A DNA stretch of 64,000 nucleotides from Bryum argenteum (GCA_037043015.1 CM073325.1:15293001-15357000); one strand, 5' to 3'. Shown: positions 35,410-49,440, counted from the stretch's first letter. Translations and numbers: made by a program. Notes: a model not told the origin generated them from the letters alone.

Positions 35410-38400
35410 ATGGACATATTTATATTCAACCAATATCTTGCACCAGTTTGAAAGTTCTAAACTTACTTCAATCTCTTTTGTAGACAATCAATACATTATG
35501 ATGAGGCATTTAGATCCTCACATTGTAGCAGCAACCATCTTGTTATACCTTAAAGAACTCGATGGATTCCTTTTCACATATTCATTGCACAATAATTTTG
35601 TTGCATCTGCAGGTTAAGTGCTTTTTTTAAACAGATATTTATAAACCTGAAGTCTAAAAGCAACATGACCCTTATCTATCTTGTCACTACTAATACTTTT
35701 ATCTAATTATCATACTAATATAAATGAGTCAATTTTTGTTATGGTCATTGATTGATTTTCGATGAAATGTCTAAATATATATTCTACAATAAGCTTTTAT
35801 CATTTTTACAATCCTTGTACATGTTTATTGAAATATTCAAATCTTGTTGGTGTATATCAGCAATTTCAAAACCACAAGCGCGAGCATATGTACTTCGTAT
35901 ATTACTACACCGCCTTCCACCATCAAACTTTGCATTGCTAAAAAATCTTATATACCTATTTTCCTGTGCTAGTTCTACAGAAAATAATACCAAGTCCTAT
36001 ACCTCACAACTTATCGATATCTTGGGCCCTCTTCTATTGAGAAGATCCCACAATGATGACTCGTATTATAGGTAACATAATTTTTTCTCTAAAAATCACA
36101 AATCTTTTATTGATCTCTCGAATTATATTCCATATCATAAAGCATTATCATATTAAAAATGATCATTGTTAACAATAAGTATATTCAACCCGACAACGTA
36201 CAATTTGCAATCTTATCAACCTCAATTTGATCTTATAGGAAATTACCTTTCATTCAAGTATCAAGAGCAATAGCATCAACTCTAATAGACCAATGGAGTT
36301 TTTTATTTGGATTAAATCACATGCTACAAAAAGATGTTCTTCTACTCAAAATGTCAAAATTTTCATCAAGTCTTAGTTGTGGTACTGTACGTACTATACA
36401 TGTTGGAAAATATTGGATTGTATAGATTATTTAACCAAAATTTAGAGTGTTAGAGTTGATAAAATTGATGAGCAAAGAGACGTATATCTAATATAAAGGT
36501 TAAATATTTCGGTCTGATTTTTTTACAAAAATATCACTTGAGTAAAATATTGTCATTCTTATAATTATGATAAACTATCTCAAATTCGCAGAATTGTTTG
36601 AATGAGTGTCACCTCAAGAAGGAATACGAGTATTTCAATGATAAACCAAAATTTCAAGATAAGCCCTCATCAATCTTGAAGACTATCGAAAAATCCAAGT
36701 TTTTCAAAAGAGATGTTTGCAAAAGCAAAGATGATCAAATGTATATGCCAAAGCTATGCATTCTTCAAGATTACACAAGTATCCAAAAAAAAGGTAAGCA
36801 TATGTGTAGACTGTTGACTTCTATGTTCATAAGCATAAGAAGCCCAAGAATAATATGAGCCCCTATTTTAATTGGTCATAATATAAAATTGTTTGAGACT
36901 TTGAGAGGTTCTCCGTACATTGTTTTTGTATTATAAAAATTGATTCTCAAACATCTATCTCAAAGTCATATTACTAAATACTAGTGTTTTAATGATATAT
37001 TGACACAGTAAATAATATACAAGATTTTGTAATGCAGTTTTCTTATAGATATCAAATATGAACCTAAAGAAATCTGCAAATCATCTCAACACTTGGAATA
37101 CATGAAAAACAATCAAGAAGTAAACATATTGTGTTATTTTGATGAACATTCTCTTAAAAGTGATGAAGGCATCAAAGAAAAAGATAAGATTCTCCATGCA
37201 CATCACATCAATAACAATTGTTCAACAAGGAATCCAAAAGAAAATGAGACTACTATGAACAACTCAAATACTTTTAGCTCGAACGAAAATGGATGTGATA
37301 GTGAGATCAATTGTTTTATGCCAAACTATTGGAAGCATCAATTTGATGTGCAAGATGAATTCAACTTTGGAGAATGTCACATTGAGAAGAAAATTTGCTC
37401 CAATCTACCAAGCGTAAGTAAAAGCAATATCATATGTACCAGAAGTGGTACATCAAAATCGTTCGTTAATCAGAATTCTCAACTTACACACACTTTGCAA
37501 CCCCATTTATATACGTTATCTCCGAGGAATATGAATATACATAACTCATATAGGTATGAATCAGAACGATACTCAAAACAATCAACCAGAAGTTGGAAGC
37601 ATCGACAAAGGTTTTTACATGATTATTTGAAAGTTAAGAACTTATGTGAATGCAGATCCAAAACACTGATTAATACAAATAAGAAAAAAATACAACGACT
37701 TTCAAGCCACCTCACTAGAGAACATACAGACTTGCTCAATAAATCTTATGATAAGATTTATAAGAAAGAAGCAACAACATATGGAACAAATTTTCATTGC
37801 CACAAAAACATAAGAAGTTCAACAATAGTAAAGGGTTTTACTAGGTCTACTGCCTTGGGTTTTAAACATCACTCTCGAATGGCAAAATTTGCTTCATTTG
37901 CATACTTATTTACTAGGTATTCAAAAAGTAAATATGGAAAACATTGTATCAAGGGCCTGCATGAAATAAAAATAAATGAAGAACAAAAGAAAGACAATGT
38001 TATAGATATTTTAGCTTCAAACGTCAATTTTATTGGTAAAAATCAACACATGCAAGGCAATGTTGCAATCATCAGTGAGAACCAATATTGTACATTAGCA
38101 AGACATGACTCAATAGAGAATGATGAGGTTGATGAGGTTGATGTATTCAAACAATTTCCTATCATAGAAACCACATGTGGAAAAGATAAAACGTTGGTAA
38201 CAATACCACCATCACAAAAACAAGTTGGTTTCTTTGTAAAACCACTAATTGACAACAACCACTTTTATGTTACAAAAGATTTCACTACATCCATGAATGC
38301 AGAGTGTCAAAATGGTGCATATTGCACGTATGTAGAACATGAGGACAACAAGCCTCTTGAAAAAGAAAAGATTAGAATATTTTCAATTATGAATGAAAAT

Positions 38401-41400
38401 ACAATAAATGAGAGTTTAATGACTTCGATAAATTCCAGTCAATTAATTTTGGGGATAAATAATGAGAAATTAATAGAAGATGCTCAAGAAGATAATTTTT
38501 GGATGAAGAACGATTATTTGAATTTGAAAGAAACCAAAAAATCGATAAAAGACAATGATCTAACATCTTATACAAATAAGAGTGAAAATAATATAGCATC
38601 AAATATTCTATCTTCACTTATCAAGGATACAATTTGTGCAACTCAACATGTGCAACACATGAGGCGTCCTTACACATCTTCATATCCTATTAATAGTACT
38701 CAAGATGCACCATTGTCCATCATAAAACATTGCAACCAAATAAACATCATTCGTAATAAAAAGTCTCAAGCAAACACTGAAGAAAGTAATAGGAACAATA
38801 TCAAAAAGTGCTTGAACGCCAATGATGATGAAATTCTACAAGATGTCGATGGTTCAAAGAATGATAATGATTCATCATCACTGAATACAATATTCATTGA
38901 TGAAGCATCTATTAAGGCGACGGAAGCAGTTGAATCTAGATTGAATTTTAATACTGATACATCAACAACTATGTTGAAAGACGAGGAAAATGAGAATTCT
39001 TTGAGATCATCAACTTGCATACCACCTCCTCTTCCACCTCCTCCACATAAGCCAAGTCCTCCTCCACCACCACCTCCACCTCCGCCACCTCCAGCATCCA
39101 TATCGTCCTCCCCAACTTCACAATCACATTTTTTATTACAACCGGTTTTATCCTCATCGCACCTTTCTACCCTTGATCCCCCCGATTCACATTTGCCTAC
39201 ATCAACTAAATTAAGCCCATCATTATCATCTCATACGATTTCACATTCAAATTCTAATTGTTCAATTCCACCATCTCCACCTCCTCCACCACCGCCACCA
39301 TGTACGCGTAAACGTATAGTATTATCATGGAAACCTCCATCATCTATTCAATGCCGAATCCAATCATTCAATGAACCACACTTAGACTCGCCTCCACCCC
39401 CGCCCCCGTCTACAGCACCGCCTCCGCCTCCTTCTCTCCCGCCACCACCGCCACCACCACCACCCCCTCCTCCAACTCCACCTCCGCCTCCACCTCTTAA
39501 ACAATCACTAAAAAATAAACTGAAAATCAATTTAGATATCACCAAATCTGATCCTATCGCACCTCCAATACCAAAATCTAAAGACCCTATAACCACAAGT
39601 GCCATAAAAAAACCAAAACTTAAACAACTAATATGGGACAAAATAACTACAACACCAACCCATAAAACAGTATGGTCTAATACAACATTGGAAAATGTGA
39701 AGATGGATCTTAAAGAACTAGAATCTCTTTTTGCCCTCAATGAATTAAGTCCAAGAAATATTCCAAAGAAGGTTTTACAATCCAGTCTCTTTGCATTTAG
39801 TGTCATCATATTTTGTAGTTTTCCAAAAAGAATAGAAATATAAGTTCCTACTATGATAAGTAAAAGTTTATTTAAGATGTGCATGTGGTCTGACCATATG
39901 AAATTTGAATGAAAGTAGGAAAAGACTCCAAGAACCCAAAAACCAAAAGTAGTTAGTATATTGGATTTAAAACGTGCTCACAATGTAAGTATACAACTAC
40001 GAAGTTTGCGCATATCACTGCCAAAACTTTTAGAAGCCCTCCAAGTTGTTGATTACACTATATTGACTTCGGAGGTTCTAATGGTCGTGTTCAACACATT
40101 ACCAAATGAAGATGATACAAAATTATTAAAAAATTATACTGGAGATACAACTTCATTAGCAGAAATTGAAAAGTAAGGATGTTCCTTCTGGATAGAGAAA
40201 TATCTCTTACTTCAAGAGTATTTAGTATAATTCTCATATTATGTTATTTAGAGGAATATAATCATATAAGTTGCATATATATAAACATTCTATTGTGTTT
40301 GTTTATGCACTTTGAAAGTACTAAAAACCTCATAATATAAACTCAAAATAGGTATTATTTGGAACTATTGAAGATTTCTAGGTATACAAATAGAATAAAG
40401 TCTTTAATATTCAAACAACAATATAAGACAACATATGAACAGGTTCATTTCACTAAATCAATCACATGCTTTTATAAAACAATCAATGCAAGCATAATTG
40501 GAATATTCAATCTATTATTTTCATATTTGAGGATTCAATATCATAATTTTATACTTGCATTCATATCTTTGCCCAATATAAATTTCAACTAGAAGCTTAT
40601 TTTCATTGAGCATCATTAATTGATAGGAATCAATAGTTCATGAATATTGTACTCAAGATATATTTTGTACTTTGAGATAAACTTAAACATAGCAAAGCTA
40701 ACTAGTTAGATTTGTATTGATGTTATTACAATTACATTACTTGTTTGATCTTTGACATAAAAGGTTGGTATTGTAGACTCAACAAGATTTGGAATTACTA
40801 AACAAAGCATGTGATGAATTAAAATCCAGCCAAAGTCTAGTCAAAATCTTAGAAATGGTTTTAGTCATAGGCAATCATTTAAATGGAGGATCATTCCGTG
40901 GAGCAGCAAGAGGTTTTAAGCTTAATGCGCTCTTAAAACTAATGGATGTTAAAGGTCGGCAAAAAAACACAACATTGCTTCATTTTGTTGTTACAGAGTT
41001 GCTGAAGACTGACGAACAAGTAAGAAAAAATGCATTGAGATATATTTATGATCTGCGTATACAATTGTGTATATTATTGTGTAGGTATGTGTTATTCAAG
41101 AGAAAGTTGGTTGTGTATATGACGTCTAGATAAAAATTTATGTCACATGTAAAATCAATTGTCTTTGTTATGATTGTGATTTTCAGGTTGGAAAGTTATC
41201 GGAGGAAATGAAAGAAGTAAAATTGGTAGCAAATTTGAGCCTTGATAGAATTCATATAAATTTAAAAGACCTTGAATCTGGGATAGAATTTGTCAATAAA
41301 GAGATACTAGAAATGCAAGCATGTAAAGAAATGAACTTTCTTGAAACAATGCTTCCATTCGCGAATGCATCAAAGACTGAATTTGGTAAGTTACAAATAT

Positions 41401-42494
41401 TGGCAAGAATGACTTTGGATAAATTGAAAGACGTAGCCGTATACTTTGGTGAACCTATTAAAGAAGATCGGCAAACTGACCTATTTAAGACGATGCGAGA
41501 ATTTCTATTTATGTTTGATTGTGTGTGCAATGAAATAAAAAACACCAAGAAGCGCAAAGATGATGTAGCTTCAAAGAATCATCTAGAGCAAAGGTTTGCA
41601 ACATTTAGTTGTTTGTTAAGATGTGCGCTTGCCTTCTTTTCATCAATTTACTAATCATTAGTAAGCATGAGGTTGATGTATCAGATGTTATCTGGAGATT
41701 TTTGTATTCCAACATTTGATAATCTGTGAACTTGTAAATGTCAATAAAAGGTCAAAAAGCTTCATAATATTGAAAAAAGATTCTCCACCAATTTCAAATG
41801 AAGAAACTAAGAAAACCCCATTGTTTCAAATTGAGAAAAGAAAGGAACGAAGCATGTTGCAACATTTAGGTAAACAATTTCTATGAACATACTACATCGT
41901 GAGAGTTTAGATTGAAAAAACCAACTACACTTCCTTTTAGAACTTTACACTCTAGGTTTGTAACTTCCTAACTTTTTTATATGTTAAAATATCTTCTTAC
42001 TGTGTATAACATGTGAAATAGATACAAGCAACCAAAAAAATTGGTATGTTAAAACAGTAATTTCATAACAAAAAGATAAAGTATAAAGTTGAACAACTCT
42101 TGATGTTAGACATGTAGAGAAAAAATTCAAGAGTATATACACATTTTATTATGATGTTATATTGTATATCGAATTCCAAAAAAATGCAAATTGACAACCA
42201 TAATGGACTACAGCGATGATTTTTACATAATCAAAAGATTCAAAAACACATGCATTATGTATACAAAACTTGCTACTATGTTGTTAACAAACTTAAATTC
42301 TTTCAATGGCAGAAAGACCTGAAAGTGCACAAGAAGAGAGAAGACCAAGCAGTGCATTCAAGTTCACCCCTCCAAGGACCAATACATCCTCGCCTACAAG
42401 CATAGGTATAGTAACAAGGGCCCGTGAAAAATTACTCCAAAGTATCAGAAATCAATCAGAATACTACGACCCTAGTTGGGCCACCAACCAATAA
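34898..42494 (+). CDS. RhoGAP-like/FH1/FH2 formin (class III type), 1648 aa
   Basis: Thirteen exons join in phase: 34898-34997, 35085-35222, 35484-35612, 35861-36071, 36239-36386, 36592-36793, 37049-39771, 39919-40172, 40352-40442, 40777-41019, 41187-41593, 41751-41869, 42313-42494. Residues about 20-250 resemble RhoGAP (TATKVRNL; DPHIVAATILLYLKEL; LHRLPPSNFALL; GPLLLRR). An Asn/Ser/Lys-rich linker (about 310-965) has no domain I recognise. FH1 (about 968-1128) holds several polyproline runs for profilin-actin delivery. FH2 (about 1165-1545) starts LKQLIWDKI and includes VLDLKRAHN, GNHLNGGSFRGAARGFKL and YFGE, so actin nucleation and barbed-end binding are expected. The RhoGAP part appears to lack the arginine finger, which suggests Rho/ROP binding without GAP activity. 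This architecture is known from moss and lycophyte class III formins. The exact N-terminus is the least certain part. Confidence 0.88.
35384..35410. repeat. (TA)n microsatellite in formin intron
   Basis: About 13 TA units lie in the intron between the second and third formin exons. Confidence 0.9.
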
Positions 42495-43453
42495 ATATTG
42501 GTGATCTCCAACATCAAAAAATTATGACAAAAATGTGTAAATTCTAAAAATGTGTAAATTCTATAGTACGATCTTATTACACAATATATAAACCATCAAA
42601 CTTTAGGCACAACAGTGTTTTTTACTAGTTTGTTTAAACTAAAAATTAAGGATTGTTGACTTTGTAAATTTGTAAGGTATAAAATGTCATATTCAAGATG
42701 TTTCAAGATGAGTATCTCTAAAAGGTAGTATCTATAGATTTTATGGAATATTAGTAATGAAGATTTTTTGGAACATTTAAAAAATCTTCTATAAACTTCT
42801 ATATACTCTAAAGCTCAAAAGTGTGCATTGCTACTATTTCCTCAAACTTCAAGGCTTGGTTATCTTCAAAGCCAACTCATAATGAATTTCATGAAATTGC
42901 AATCTTACATGCATTTAGTCTTTACAAACTCTCTCCATCAACCAAGAGAGGAAAATCTACTTCTACCACATGTGGATTTAACCCTGTGGATGTGTAGTTG
43001 ATTAGCCAAGAGAACTTATTTTTGAAATTTCACTTATAATAGTTGAAGTCTATATGATTCTTTAGAATTTTGGAAGTCCAATTATCATTAACATGTGAAT
43101 GCAACTCTTAACTTATACCAAACTAACCACAAATGAGTTGGTGATACTAATGAATGAGTGCTAGAAAAAGAACTTGTAGGAATATTGAAATATGAACCTT
43201 CATTGATTAAAGTGAAATTCATAAATTCACCCCGCAATCCTATGATTCAAAAACTGTATGCATGTACTATAGCTAACAGATTCTATTGACATTTGCCACG
43301 ACAAAACAAGTGTTACAACTTATAAGTGGAAGATTTAGTAAAACATGGTTGCCACATCTTGTCAATATTGGCTCATTATTGATGCATAATTGAGGCTTCC
43401 AGGTTTGCTATCACAATAGCGAAGTATTGCGTGTTATGATGAAAGCTACAATA
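42495..43453. other. Formin 3' flank
   Basis: AT-rich sequence follows the formin stop codon and probably contains its 3' untranslated region. No other gene is seen before the small element at 43454. Confidence 0.4.
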
Positions 43454-43615
43454 CAGTGGTGCTTGGATTAGATAAACATTTTCGGACAAACAAAAACGTT
43501 GATCTTATCCATGCATTGACCATAGTGAAACAATACCTCTTTGCATAATAAAGGGGCAAGGACAGCGTTCTTAACTAGACGTCTTAACGAGGTTGATCTT
43601 ATCCAGGTACCACTG
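43454..43615. mobile_element. Pogo/mariner-like MITE, 162 bp
   Basis: The ends read CAGTGGTGCTTGGATTAG and the complement of ATCCAGGTACCACTG, with TA at each border (43452-43453 and 43616-43617). About 20 bp per end match with few differences. CAGTGG termini plus a TA duplication are typical of pogo/Tigger-type Tc1/mariner derivatives. There is no coding capacity. Confidence 0.7.
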
Positions 43616-43970
43616 TACAAGATATCCATTTAGCAAAATTATTGTATTGTTGAGTGTGCAGTTCACTCACCAATGTCCCATATAACTCTATATGCACTCT
43701 AATCTGCTCCCTTTACACTTCCGAGAGCACTCGGATGCAATCTTTTCCTAGTCAACATGCAATTCAGAGACCCGATTTAAGCGCACTCTACCTTAGCCTT
43801 AAAGACTTTGAAGAAAAAATCAAGGATAGTAATGAACAATGACTGTTTGAAAAACAAGCGTGATGAGAAATGAAAGCTCGACCCACCAAAAAGGAGACCA
43901 AGTGTTCAATAAAAATTAAATGCTTATTGGAACTAATAAAGCCTTCAAAAAACAGTGTGAGGCAAAAATC

Positions 43971-46900
43971 TTAAGCCAACTCCACAACCCAGTTGAATTT
44001 ATCGTCAGAAATACCCATTTGTAAGCTTGTGAGAGCTTCATAGAGCTCTTGAGACACTTCTCCCACAGCTCCTCCGTTATACAGCACCCTGAAGAAGGAC
44101 AGTAGAATGAATGTTAGGATGATGTAAACACCTCATGGAGTAAGCCAAATGAACAAATTTATCTTGACAGAAATTAACAAACCTGCTTTCGCCATGCGTG
44201 ATACTTCCTACGGGATTCAGAACCACAGCCGTTCCGGTACAGAACACCTCATCAGCTTCTATCAGCTCATCAACAGCCACTGGCCGTTCATTCACCTGAA
44301 AATGAACAAAATCAGTAAAGATCAGTTTTGGAAGTAAGGCTCCTGTTGAATGCTCTACATATTGACTATTGATGCTTGTAATGAGATAAAAGGTGGAATG
44401 AACAGTACCTCGTAACCACGGCTGCGTGCTAATTGAATAATGCTTTTTCTAGTGATTCCAGGAAGGATCGTTCCAGCTAATTCTGGGGTTGAGATAACTT
44501 TATCCTGCACATGTTCAACAATTGCTTAGCATGTACAATGTAACTTTCCAACCACTAAAAGTTCATCACTATCGACTAAGGAAGTCAGGTTAACCGATAC
44601 TGCAACATTCATAATGAGATGAAAATTGTACCACTGGAGCGATTACAAGGAGAAATCGCGAACCTTGACCATGAAGATGTTGCAAGATGAAACCTCCTCC
44701 ACGTACTTGTTTTCTACAGAATCTAGATACAGAACATCTGCATAACCTTTACCTTTGGCTGTCAATTGAGTTTTGAGTACCTGAATTTGTGCCATAATCA
44801 GTGTTCAAGCTGAAAGAAAAGAATCAGTGTTCAAGCTGAAAGAAAAGAATCAGTGATCATGAATCAGCTGGAATTCAGCAAGTATAAGAACATTAGGTGA
44901 GAGTAATTAGGTTCAGTTCATACTGGAGCGTAGTTTGAAATCGTTTTCACTGCACCCGTCCCACCAGGAGCAGCACGATGAAAATAAGTCTCCACCTTCA
45001 GATCAATTGGAGATAAACCACCCTGAAACACATCGGAGAGAAACGCTTGTGTCAGGGATAGAAGTTTACACAAATTGCAAGAGTCAGGCTCTTAAACCAA
45101 TCGAGAAGAAACGTTTGAACAGAGAGCGAAAAAAGTACTAACCTTGAAATAAGCCCCCACAGGCGATACATAGATTAGGAAGGTATACTCTGGTGAAGGT
45201 GCTAAGCCCAAGATAGGGCCAGTGCCGATGAGCAACGGACGAATGTAAAGTGAGCCTTTGCCGGCCGGAGGAATCTGTCATGACAACGTAGAGCCTCGTT
45301 GTCAACTATCGAAGCCATGAATCTTGAAACATGCTATAACCATGAAGACGGCTTACGCCTCAAAAAGAGACTTGAAAATAAGTACCTGTGGCCACAATTC
45401 ACGAAATACTATATGTGCCAAGGACTCGCTCATTGGCACAAGAAATATGAACAGAATCAGTGTTAAGATGTAGCTGTTAGTTTTTGAAAACATCAAAAAC
45501 TTCCCTTTCCAAGCTATTGAACGAAATGGATCCTAGAAAACTGAGAGAGAGTAACAGTCTGGTCATTTACTTACCCAACGTTTGTTGGCCATCACAGTTT
45601 GCTTTACGGCTTTGACAAAGGTGTCAAGGTCTGGAGAAGGCATGCTCATTCGCTCGGCGCTCTGAGCCATTCGCGCAGCATTTTCCTCTGGACGGAACAT
45701 TAATATGCGGTCATCAGCTGTCCTATACGCCTTCATGCCTTCAAATACACCCTGTTCCGAATCACCATGTTAGGTACAGCAAATGTTATTTCGATGCAGT
45801 TCATTCTCATACACTCAAGCTTCAAGTTTACAATATCTTGCTGTCAGAAACTGTATGTTCTTTAAAAGGACACACATTCTCTAATATGCGAGAAATGCTT
45901 CGGTAAAAAACCCGAGCTTATGTCACGCTCACCTGACCATAATTCAAGACTCCAGCAGCAGGGCTGACATCCAAATTGCCGAATGGTTGAAGCTCCCCCA
46001 TTTGCCAATTGCCGTCGAGATCGCCCTTCATAACGTACATGAAATCAGTAGGACGCAGTCCAAATCCAAAGTTGTCCCAGTCAACTCCTTCCAAGGTGTC
46101 CGAATCACTGCCAGCAACACTGAAACATGAGTATTCACGGCCAGAAGCTGCTATATCAAGTACAGAACATCATCTGGCCATAAAAACCATCTAAGCAAGA
46201 ATCAGTATGGACCGTCGGAAAGTGGACCGTCATGAGGAATCATTCCATATGGACCACTTGACAAATGTTTCATGAGAGACATAGAGACATGCAGACATGA
46301 TATATATACATGATGCAGAGTAGCATACATTAAGGATGGATATCGTAACAGAGATGCAGGCTTTCCTGCACCAGCCTTCATATTTTTAACTTCAATGTTC
46401 ATAATATTATATTAGGTGCCTACCGCTTTGCCGCTCTGCATTTCTTATCAATACATGCAGCATTCCCCTTCATCCGCACAGAACTGTTTTCTGCTCATTT
46501 ATAAATGGTGAGCAGGAGATCTTCATAAACACTACATCTATTTACATACAGTACGATGTAATGTAATGATGTTAGATAGAAAAACGTGAAATCTCACGTC
46601 TTTGTGCCGGTAAGTGACTCATTCTTATTATCCTTATCTTGCAGAAAAATTAGAAACCTAGACAAATGCAGGTCTTCCAAGTCTTACTGTGATGAACTAA
46701 CTATGACTAGTACAACTCCCTACTGCATACCACAAATTACAGAAAGACGAGCAGAGTCAACTTCTACATTAAGCGAAAGGAAAAGGTAGGTCTTCTACGA
46801 AGCATTGTAATCCGCAAACCTCCGGATTTCAATTTTACACCACTAAATCCTTATAGTCGCAGTAAGAACTCATGCTAATAGCAAGATTAAAGATAAATGT

Positions 46901-47579
46901 CAGCAGGATAGAGAAAAGATAAGCCAATTGACAGACAGGGATGAGACCCGCACCTGGTTTGGCTCATAGAGTTAGCAACTGAATTGACATGATGCACTTT
47001 GGAGCCTCGTCCAAGGCAGATTAGGTTAACTGGAAACGACGACCTATTCTCTTCTGTCTGCACACAGCAATCCAGATTCAGCCAAACTAGCACGAAGTAA
47101 TCACAATCACCTCTTCAGTTGTGAATTGTTAACCAATGATAAAATGATTAGAAAAATCAAGTCAACGAGACCATGAAGTAACTTATATACTCAACTACTG
47201 CACATTATTCTCAAGGAAGCCATGCGTGACCACTCGCATTTACTATCATGCCTTACACAGTATCCTGTCAGTGTGCTCCAAGCATAAATGCTCGAGCAAC
47301 AAAGTTATCAATCTCCAATGAACCGGAATTCAATGTACACTTGAATCTAATCCTTCAACGATGCTAAAACCCTAACACCACAAAATTACCACAATTCGAC
47401 TCGCTCGTACAAAACCAATGGAGCGTGATAATGCAGCATGATAGACGCACCCTAAACGTCCTCCTCATTCCGAGCTGCGTTGACGACGGTACGCGCCATG
47501 CGTCAGTTCTACCAGCCACACTCAGAGAAGAGTCTTGCAACAAAGACGTCGCCAACCGGCTGCCGCACGCCATCGCCAT
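43971..47579 (-). CDS. BCAT: Branched-chain amino-acid aminotransferase, 423 aa
   Basis: Ten exons join with consistent phase: 47451-47579, 46954-47057, 45933-46119, 45575-45751, 45143-45274, 44924-45022, 44664-44780, 44409-44504, 44183-44295, 43971-44088. The first two exons encode an organelle targeting region rich in Ser, Arg and Val. The fold-type IV PLP enzyme follows: [21 protein letters not shown], then [18 protein letters not shown] with the PLP-binding Lys269. Next come [32 protein letters not shown] and [18 protein letters not shown]. It interconverts Leu, Ile and Val with their 2-oxo acids using glutamate/2-oxoglutarate. Plastid location, for the last step of synthesis, is likely, but a mitochondrial role cannot be ruled out from sequence. 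All catalytic motifs are intact. Confidence 0.95.
44799..44850. repeat. Short tandem duplication in BCAT intron
   Basis: A unit of about 26 bp ending AAGCTGAAAGAAAAGAATCA occurs twice in direct repeat within the intron between 44780 and 44924. Confidence 0.8.
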
Positions 47580-48547
47580 TGCGCTGCAAAAACGCAAGAG
47601 TTCCTCGACTAAAAAGTGCCAAAAATAGGCTCTAAACGGTGGTGAGAAGCGCCGGCAGAATTTTGGCACAAGAAATTGTCCCTGGCAATGCCAACATTTG
47701 TAAACCTTCGAGCCTGTGGGGCGGGTTTTGCGGTATCGTCAGCGTCGTTTTCCCTACAAGTCACCAGTTACAGCTCCAATTCTCGCAAATTTCTCAAACA
47801 AGTTTCGGTGTTTCGAGCATTATCGCAACTTGAAGTGCAGATTGAGATTGAATGGGAGGATTTGGATGATATGAATCGGAATCAGGCATGCTAACCCTAA
47901 TTCGATGGCAAGTTTGACATTCTCGTGTTCATATGAGCACTTCACCTGAATTGGATAGTGAGAATCATATGAGGATTTCATTCGTTATCACACTTATCAT
48001 CCATAGTCACTTATCATCCATCGTCATCACCCTACACTACCTATGAAATATAGGATTATGGTAAGTTAAGTGGCTCAAATTTGAGATTAGCAAATTAGTT
48101 GGGGGAGTTCTCAAGGGAATCAATTTTGGAAGACGTGTCAATCGTGTAAGAGATTGGATTAATTGAAATCATAACTTTTGGATTAAAATTTAGTTTAATA
48201 ATGAATTTTGAAAGGGAAAGTTGTGGTAGTACCCAAAATCATTCAGCCGAAAATGTATATCATGAGTACAATGAAATTTAGAGTCGGAAGTTCTATCATC
48301 CCTCTTGTTTTGACAGGTCTAGCGAGTGGTTCTTGATGTTGTGTGGGTTTTAAACCACTTACTATAACCGTAGTAGATAACTCATAAATGTAGTAGAATT
48401 TTGCTATGTATGTATGTATATATAAGTTGAATATTTCCTCTTAGATCAATTTTGTATACACATCAATTCAGTCCAAAAGAACACACAATTTCACATCGAT
48501 TATTGACCAAATATTGATTGTTGTAAATATAAGTGAAGCCTCGTCAA
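47580..48547. other. BCAT upstream region
   Basis: The left part should carry the BCAT leader and promoter. A plus-strand frame at 47676-47894 runs divergently from BCAT, but it lacks recognisable motifs and I do not call it a gene. The rest is AT-rich. Confidence 0.4.
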
Positions 48548-49440
48548 TGCTATAGTTGACCCCTAAACGCGCCGAATGTAAAAGAACAACGTTTTGGATG
48601 GAAGGCATCAACTTTGAAGAGCCATAATTTCTTCATTTGACGTCTATTTTGGATAAAATCACTAGGGTTAGGTCCAAATCAGGTCTATTTTGTGCTGTAA
48701 AAATTGTAGACCCCTACAATAAAGTATGAGTTAATGGCATGCATTTTAGTAAAAAGAGCTTTTGTTTTTGGGTTTCCAAGTATAGGGCATGTTTTACCAC
48801 TGCAAGCCAAATACGTGATATCAAAAATAGTTTTTCATAAAAAAAAAAATTAATGATCTTGATCTCAACAAATTTCTAGTTATTAGTTTTTTGATCCAAA
48901 TACTTTTGCTATTGGATTTGCAATGATGTCTTGTCAATTAAAAACGTGAAATAATGGATGATATTTGAGGAGCTATATCTCCTTCATCCTCCACCGTGAA
49001 ATTTCAACTTAATTTTTTGGGATAGCTTCCAATTAGAGTTTAGTTTTAGTAGTAGAAATCTTGACAAGATTAAATATGCTTTGAAGATAAGGCATGAATT
49101 TGAGTGCAAAGTTTCTACTTTTTGACAATTTTTTTCATTTATAACATTTTTGGTAGTTCACTATAGCAAGGCTGTTTTGATGACTCTTTTTTGGGTGAAG
49201 GTTTTATTGGGATGAAAGTGAATAGCTTTGCAGTTGGTGATTATTTAAATTGGGAATGGTTTGGTGGTAGAATTTCCACAACAAAGTGAAAATGATGAAT
49301 TTTGTGGTTTGTTTTTAGTACTGATACGTTACAATCTCCGGATCCATGAGGCTTTATGACTCAACTTGTGGTCCACATGACCTACAACAAGTCTATTACA
49401 AATTTGTATGGTTGAGATCGTAATAGCTTGTTTTCATTTT
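48548..49440. repeat. Dispersed repeat family D, copy 3
   Basis: This is the longest of the related tracts and shares ordered blocks with 12880-13760 and 3340-3850. The left edge reads GACCCCTAAACGCGCC, similar to the ends of the TTAA-flanked elements elsewhere in the window, so family D may be a large relative of those elements or carry one at its edge. No conserved protein frame is seen. Confidence 0.6.

Noticed and set aside
38766-39884. Gly-rich minus-strand open frames
   Set aside because: They are the antisense reading of the formin polyproline (FH1) codons.
45386-45433. Possible extra BCAT exon ([13 protein letters not shown])
   Set aside because: Exons on both sides already join as [12 protein letters not shown], which fits the family, and adding this piece would insert foreign residues there.
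47425-47894. Plus-strand frames divergent from BCAT
   Set aside because: One overlaps BCAT exon 1 in antisense and the others have no recognisable domain. They are insufficient to call a gene.
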